DNA of 44,432 bases from the NCBI GenBank assembly GCA_027459705.1, contig DAIDHM010000245.1, positions 1 to 44,432 on the forward strand. Direction: 5' to 3'. Numbering within the stretch: position 1 is the stretch's first letter; each line of letters begins with the position of its first letter. Made by a program: the position numbers and the translations under genes. This document shows, one piece after another, positions 40,209-44,432 of this stretch. This DNA is from Ktedonobacteria bacterium. Lineage in GTDB: Bacteria > Chloroflexota > Ktedonobacteria > Ktedonobacterales > JACDGC01. The notes below the pieces were generated by a model. That model ran no database searches. It saw only the letters and a program-made list of their open reading frames with translations, and was not told where the DNA came from.

Positions 40209-41597
40209 ATGTGGCCATTTCATCGCCATAAACCCCTCCCCAAGAAACAAGACGTCCTCGCTACGCAGGTGCGTGTCAAAAGTATTACGCGCCCGCTCAC
40301 GAAACAAAGTAACCTGAATCCGCCACCGGGCGTGGCACAGCAGATATCGCCCGTCGAATCCGCACTCCAACAATTTCTACGGACAAGTAGTTGGCAAGAG
40401 ACCCGTCAGATCCTGGATCGCGCGGCGCCCCTACTGTTGAGTGAGGATGCGCAGACGATTCTGCGCCGCTATATTCAAGATGTCCGCTCCAGTCGTTTGC
40501 CGGAAGCGGTCAATATCGCGATGTACCTGGAAGCTCACCGGTTGTTGCTCGAACGGGCGCGCGCTATCGGTATCGGCCCTGCCTGGGATGAATTCCTGGC
40601 GATCCGCCCGGTGCCCGAGAAGACGGATGAGCAAGACCCCAATGCCACCGAGGCGCAGGCCACCATGGACGCGCTCCGCGAATTGTTGGGTACGGAAACA
40701 TGGTCCCAGACCCATGCGGTCTTGATCAGGCTGCGCGAACGCCTCTTGACCGAGTCAGCCGATCAGATGCTCTCCGCGTTGATCCAGCTGGCAATGCAGG
40801 AGAGCAGCAAAGAAGCGGTGGAGAGTATCCGCTACCTTGAACTGCACCGGAACCTGCTCCGCGATGCTCGCACACTGGATATCGATCGCGCCTGGGCAAA
40901 CTTCGAACGCGCTCGCCAGGAGGTGGAGCGGGGGCAAGCGACCACCCCACTCCCGACTGAAGGATCAAGCACGCGCACCACGCCCAATCCAGCGGCGGTG
41001 AGTGAAGCATTGCGCACCTTGCTGACTACCTCGGACTGGGACGAGACCCGTCGTGTCCTTGAAGCACAACAGGGATTGTTGCTGACAGATATCTGCGATA
41101 TTTTCATCAGCCAATTACTTGTCGCCGCCCAGAATGATCCTGATCCGCGCGCGCGCCGTGGCGAGGTCTATCTGGAATTGCACCGTAATTTGTTGCGCCA
41201 TGCCCGCCAGGACGGCATTCCCGCAGCCTGGGAAGTCTTTCTGGTAGACCTGCGGCGGGTGCGTCAACAGCTGGATGAGGAACCGAACAAACCACGCGTC
41301 GCCAACGGACAGACGGATCTCGCAGCTGTCCATCGCGCGGTCCGGGAACTCATCAGCGCTCCTAGCCGCCAGAGCGAGCGCATCGTGCTCAACGCCCGGC
41401 GCGGTGTCCTGCTGACTGACGACGCCGTGCATGTCATCACCGACGAAGCCGACCGCATGGAGCGCCGTGGGACCCAACGCGATGTCACAGCCGTCCGCCA
41501 GCTTCGCCACCAGGCGAAACTCCTGACCCGGGCCCGTGATATTGGCATCGAGCGCGCCTGGTCTGAATACGAAGCCGAAGCATCCGGCGACCCATAG
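40209..41597 (+). CDS. Stand-alone protein of four CHAT-associated-type helical repeats
   Basis: Protein of 462 residues made of four tandem repeats of about 85 residues (roughly 49-132, 152-233, 262-345, 372-456) joined by polar linkers. Each repeat runs AL-x2-LL, W-x-ET, a LLT/LLS step, a long helix, then YLELHRNLLR-like and a final GI-x3-AW-x3-F. Repeats 2 and 3 share YLELHRNLLR exactly. In other bacteria such repeats flank CHAT caspase-like proteases or TPR arrays; here no catalytic domain is attached. No signal peptide or membrane helix is seen. A strong GAGAGG ribosome site precedes the ATG. A scaffold or adaptor role is inferred; no partner gene is adjacent. Confidence 0.75.
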   Translation: MWPFHRHKPLPKKQDVLATQVRVKSITRPLTKQSNLNPPPGVAQQISPVESALQQFLRTSSWQETRQILDRAAPLLLSEDAQTILRRYIQDVRSSRLPEAVNIAMYLEAHRLLLERARAIGIGPAWDEFLAIRPVPEKTDEQDPNATEAQATMDALRELLGTETWSQTHAVLIRLRERLLTESADQMLSALIQLAMQESSKEAVESIRYLELHRNLLRDARTLDIDRAWANFERARQEVERGQATTPLPTEGSSTRTTPNPAAVSEALRTLLTTSDWDETRRVLEAQQGLLLTDICDIFISQLLVAAQNDPDPRARRGEVYLELHRNLLRHARQDGIPAAWEVFLVDLRRVRQQLDEEPNKPRVANGQTDLAAVHRAVRELISAPSRQSERIVLNARRGVLLTDDAVHVITDEADRMERRGTQRDVTAVRQLRHQAKLLTRARDIGIERAWSEYEAEASGDP

Positions 41598-41726
41598 CGT
41601 GAGCTCGCGTCGAGAGGTCCTTTGGCCGCCAACAAAACTCGCCGTCGCGGGTTGGATTCTCCTACTCATAGCCCGGTCGTCCTCCAACGTTGCGAGCTCT
41701 CCTTTGCTGTCCCTAAATCAGAAGAA

Positions 41727-41762
41727 GGCAATCCCAGTCCTTTGAAACGGACTGGGATTGCC
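41727..41762. terminator. 14-bp hairpin between repeat protein and lipoprotein gene
   Basis: GGCAATCCCAGTCC (41727-41740) pairs perfectly with GGACTGGGATTGCC (41749-41762) around an eight-base loop. On the minus strand it is followed by CTTCTTCTGATTT, a pyrimidine-rich tail, so it fits best as terminator of the lipoprotein gene, perhaps used in both directions. Confidence 0.75.
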
Positions 41763-41832
41763 CATAGGCGCTTTGCCTGGGACTCATCATCCAAGATGGC
41801 GAAAGCAACGCCCCTGCGGCACGTTCACAATC

Positions 41833-42441
41833 TCAGCCGACTGTGAACGTGCCGGATGTGACCATGGCTATGGCTGCTGCTGGGGATATATCCGTACCAA
41901 TAAAATACTGAAAGACCAGCCGATATGTACCCGCAGTCTGGATCCCGGCCAACTGTACAGCCATGGATCCCAAAGCGTTCAATGGCAAGATCTGGGTTGG
42001 GGTCATCTCTTTGCAGGGCAGGACCGTCGACCAGCCAGTGCTGGTTTGCAACTGGAGTTGCACCACACTGCAATCCGATTGATGATTCATCGTAGAGATC
42101 GACGTTGCCAGGCCATTATGCACAGAGGCCGCAATCACAGTGCCCAAACTGACATGATTCTGATTGACCGTCAGGGTTACCACATCCGGCGTCGTCGTAC
42201 CGGTCACGGTTGGGGGTGGTTGCAGGGTCCCCGGTGCCGGAGTTGATGCCGTCACTGCGGTGCTGGTGCTATAGGGTGTGTTCGACAGCACAGGTTCGGT
42301 GGATCCCTGAGTTGTGGTCGAGGTCGCAGCAGGGCTGGTGGTGCTTGCGGTGCCGTTACCATACGTGGTGGTAGTGATCCCGCAGGCCGTAAATGCAGCG
42401 AGAACCAGGATAAGCAATATATGCGGAAATCGTGGATGCAT
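41833..42441 (-). CDS. Exported lipoprotein, threonine/serine-rich stalk and beta domain
   Basis: Protein of 202 residues with signal MHPRFPHILLILVLAAF and lipobox FTACG. A low-complexity Thr/Ser/Pro stalk of about 70 residues (for example TSPAATSTTTQGSTEP) leads to a domain of about 110 residues with alternating hydrophobic strands (VVTLTVNQNHVSLGTVIAASV, YRLVFQYFIG) and two cysteines (SDCSV and LPCKE) that could form a disulfide. The strands suggest an immunoglobulin-like fold. The family is not recognised. It has GGAGG nine bases before the ATG and is a single gene. Confidence 0.75.
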   Translation of the reverse strand: MHPRFPHILLILVLAAFTACGITTTTYGNGTASTTSPAATSTTTQGSTEPVLSNTPYSTSTAVTASTPAPGTLQPPPTVTGTTTPDVVTLTVNQNHVSLGTVIAASVHNGLATSISTMNHQSDCSVVQLQLQTSTGWSTVLPCKEMTPTQILPLNALGSMAVQLAGIQTAGTYRLVFQYFIGTDISPAAAIAMVTSGTFTVG

Positions 42442-42508
42442 GCTCAGCTTCCTCCCTTCAATGAAGACGACCTATACCTGAAAAAAGTTCCAATTGCATA
42501 TGGCGAAA

Positions 42509-42534
42509 GGCAGACGCTGCATGCAGCGTCTGCC
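42509..42534. terminator. 26-base perfect palindrome after the large exported protein gene
   Basis: GGCAGACGCTGCA (42509-42521) directly followed by its complement (42522-42534). On the minus strand TTTCGCC follows, so it can terminate the gene ending at 42576. The absence of a loop makes cruciform or protein-binding roles also possible. Confidence 0.65.
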
Positions 42535-42575
42535 CCGTGAAAGCGTACCACCTGGCGTGGTCAGTTTACATACGC

Positions 42576-44432
42576 CTAGTTATCCGGGTTCACATGCAGG
42601 ACGAACGTGCCCCAGTTGGCATAAAGCGTGCGCGACGCGTTGGGAATGAATTCGCTGGCGGCCCAGATCGAGCCACCTTCGACCGCGACTGCGGCGGAAT
42701 AATCACCCCAGCGCGCGGGTGTGCCAGGACCGACGAATGGCGCATAGCCGGTGAACCCGTCATCCGGGCCAGTGCCTGCCGCGGCAATGTGGACGTTCCC
42801 AGTCGGTCCGTCACCATTGACAGCGATATAGGCGGAACTGGGATACATCGTGGGGCCAGCCACCGTAAAGGTCATGATGCCCTGACCATCAGAATTGACG
42901 GCAACCGATGGGAAGAAGGCGCTGTTGCCTGCAACCGAGACGTAGGAGCCGACCTGTGTTCGGGCATTCAATGTACCCTCATTCCAGGACGGTTTGACCT
43001 TGAAGAAGGCGATGCCTGTGTTGGATCCGTCGCCGATGATCGTGTTGACCGCGCCCCACAGCGAACCATCAGCGAAGACAACCTGATTCATGCGATCATC
43101 GTTCGTAGCGATCTGTTCTTCAGTATTGGAATAGCCGAGCGAAGTCAGGAAGTCCAGGAAGGGAGTCGGGCCTGGCTTCTGCGAGACGTTGTTAGGCTGA
43201 CCATAAGTCTGGGAGCCAATGACCTTCACTTGCAGTTGGGGGCTGGGAGTACTGGTGGCCAGCGAGGCCGTGTTGGTCATAGCCCAGACCGCGATACGGT
43301 TATCAAGCACCTGGTAGGGCGGGTTGCCGAACTGCAACGCGCTCATGAAGTACTCGAGACCGTGATGAGACTGCACTTCGCCTTCGTTGTCGCTGTTCCA
43401 ATCACCCGGTGGGGTCACCGCAGGCTGAATGGAGTACGACAGACCGCCATAGGGGGCGAGGAAGCCCGAGGCATCGATATGGTATACCGGCGGGATGGTG
43501 CCGTTATGCGAGGCGGCAAAGGCCAGCTGCCAGATGCCCATCGCGTAGACCTGGGCGCCATTGAAGCCCGCGCCGAATTCGTTGGTCGTGACATAGAAGG
43601 CATAGCGGTCTGCGCCGATCAAAGGTTGATCACCGAAGCATGGGCAACCCGCGTGTGAGGGGGTGCCATTGAGGCCATCGTCGGTCGTATCGAATTTGAA
43701 GACCGCCCACTGGCCGGTGGGATTTGCTGTCTGGCTGACGGCGACCAGGCTATAATTGCGGCCCGTCGCGCCAACATTGGAGCCGTTATCCATCATCAGT
43801 TCGGAGAAGAACCAGCGTTGTGTCGTCTGATCGAAGAGACATTTGGGGTCGCTAATGAACGGGCCACTGACTCCCGTCGTACGATTAATCTCGGGTACAA
43901 GATTCAGGAACTGGCTGTTGGCGGTAGGGCCAGCTTTCAAGTTCCCCTTTTGATCATAGACGGCGATCGCGTTGTTGACGCTCTCGACGACATAGCCCTG
44001 GCCAGCGCAGAGGCCCTGGTCGGGGGGCTCAAGGCTAAACTGCGTATTGGTATACGCACCCGTGCCAGCCAGCCGCTGGTCAGCATGTGTCAAACCATTG
44101 AAGCCCGAGAATCCGGGATTATTGGAGGTGACACCCTGGGGGGTGGGATTCGGGTTGGTCGTCGGCGGAGGCGGCAAACCATTGCTGGGATGCGAGCCCG
44201 CCACAGCCACCTGCGGACTGCGATCTTTCGGAAGGAGGGTCTTATCCTGATTACTGACCGTAAAATTGCCCAGGCCGCCCGGGCCAATTGCCGTATCACC
44301 GACAAATTGGAGGGCCGCGACGGAGGATGTGGGGGACCCACTGGCTTTCGCGCTCGACCGACTGGCCAGGAAGAATCCTGAGACAGCGAGGGCGGCGATA
44401 GCAACAGTCGTGATCCCGATGGTCAATGCGCG
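42576..44432 (-). CDS. Large exported protein, N-terminus cut by window edge
   Basis: At least 618 residues. The frame stays open to the right edge; the first codon that could start inside the window is a TTG at 44426, and the hydrophobic stretch just after it (ITTVAIAALAVSGFFLAS) looks like the middle of a signal peptide, so the real start probably lies outside. The mature part begins with a serine/proline/asparagine-rich region (PPPPTTNPNPTPQGVTS) and continues as a long beta-rich domain with sensor-like blocks such as GQGYVVESVNNAIAVYDQKGNL, CLFDQTTQRWFFSELMM and RYAFYVTTNEFG, reminiscent of beta-propeller proteins. Cysteines occur in GCPCFGD. I do not recognise an enzyme motif. A palindromic terminator follows it. 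Confidence 0.75.
   Translation of the reverse strand, partial: RALTIGITTVAIAALAVSGFFLASRSSAKASGSPTSSVAALQFVGDTAIGPGGLGNFTVSNQDKTLLPKDRSPQVAVAGSHPSNGLPPPPTTNPNPTPQGVTSNNPGFSGFNGLTHADQRLAGTGAYTNTQFSLEPPDQGLCAGQGYVVESVNNAIAVYDQKGNLKAGPTANSQFLNLVPEINRTTGVSGPFISDPKCLFDQTTQRWFFSELMMDNGSNVGATGRNYSLVAVSQTANPTGQWAVFKFDTTDDGLNGTPSHAGCPCFGDQPLIGADRYAFYVTTNEFGAGFNGAQVYAMGIWQLAFAASHNGTIPPVYHIDASGFLAPYGGLSYSIQPAVTPPGDWNSDNEGEVQSHHGLEYFMSALQFGNPPYQVLDNRIAVWAMTNTASLATSTPSPQLQVKVIGSQTYGQPNNVSQKPGPTPFLDFLTSLGYSNTEEQIATNDDRMNQVVFADGSLWGAVNTIIGDGSNTGIAFFKVKPSWNEGTLNARTQVGSYVSVAGNSAFFPSVAVNSDGQGIMTFTVAGPTMYPSSAYIAVNGDGPTGNVHIAAAGTGPDDGFTGYAPFVGPGTPARWGDYSAAVAVEGGSIWAASEFIPNASRTLYANWGTFVLHVNPDN

Overview
The window reads as a chromosomal segment of a moderately GC-rich bacterium, most probably a member of the Chloroflexota (Ktedonobacteria-like or a related class). 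The inference rests on gene content and style: lipoprotein substrate-binding proteins with ACGSS-type lipoboxes, a NasT-like ANTAR regulator beside a PSP1-domain gene, a stand-alone protein built of CHAT-associated helical repeats, an unusual FtsH-like protease, and proline/threonine-rich exported proteins. No rRNA or marker gene fixes the taxonomy, so this is inference. No phage, transposase or CRISPR array is visible.

Region 1 (1-17.3 kb) looks like one catabolic and transport island for an organic acid. On the minus strand lie an MFS permease (cut by the left edge) and two overlapping FCD-type GntR regulators. An orphan NMT1/THI5-like binding lipoprotein follows, then a large extracytoplasmic-sensing histidine kinase with its OmpR-type regulator. 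On the plus strand runs a long operon-like array: class III CoA-transferase, CitE-like lyase, livH, livM, livG, livF, livK and a second class III CoA-transferase, closed by a 19-bp perfect hairpin. The simplest reading is uptake of a carboxylate by the Liv-type transporter, activation to a CoA thioester by one or both transferases (possibly a heteromer like Chloroflexus SmtAB), and retro-aldol cleavage by the lyase. A nearly identical AT-rich motif sits upstream of the binding protein and the kinase, and a related one overlaps the -10 box of the first CoA-transferase, which suggests common control. A GC-rich 18-bp tandem repeat family is scattered through this region only, and one unit lies inside the response-regulator coding sequence.

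Region 2 (17.3-29.4 kb) holds a YjbR-family protein, a second overlapping response regulator and membrane kinase pair, a proline-iminopeptidase-like hydrolase with a textbook promoter, an FtsH-like protease lacking the usual periplasmic domain and co-transcribed with a single-pass protein, an M14 carboxypeptidase, an HDOD protein, an alpha/beta hydrolase, and an UPF0175/DUF3368 toxin-antitoxin pair.

Region 3 (29.4-44.4 kb) carries a DHA2-type drug exporter, a PSP1 (RicT-like) gene, an ANTAR regulator, two tandem serine tRNAs, manganese transport (mntH with an MntR/DtxR regulator that appears to be transcribed leaderless), a membrane-anchored GH18-like protein, a galT - cysteine desulfurase - yfiH gene row, the CHAT-associated repeat protein, a lipoprotein, and a large exported protein cut by the right edge.
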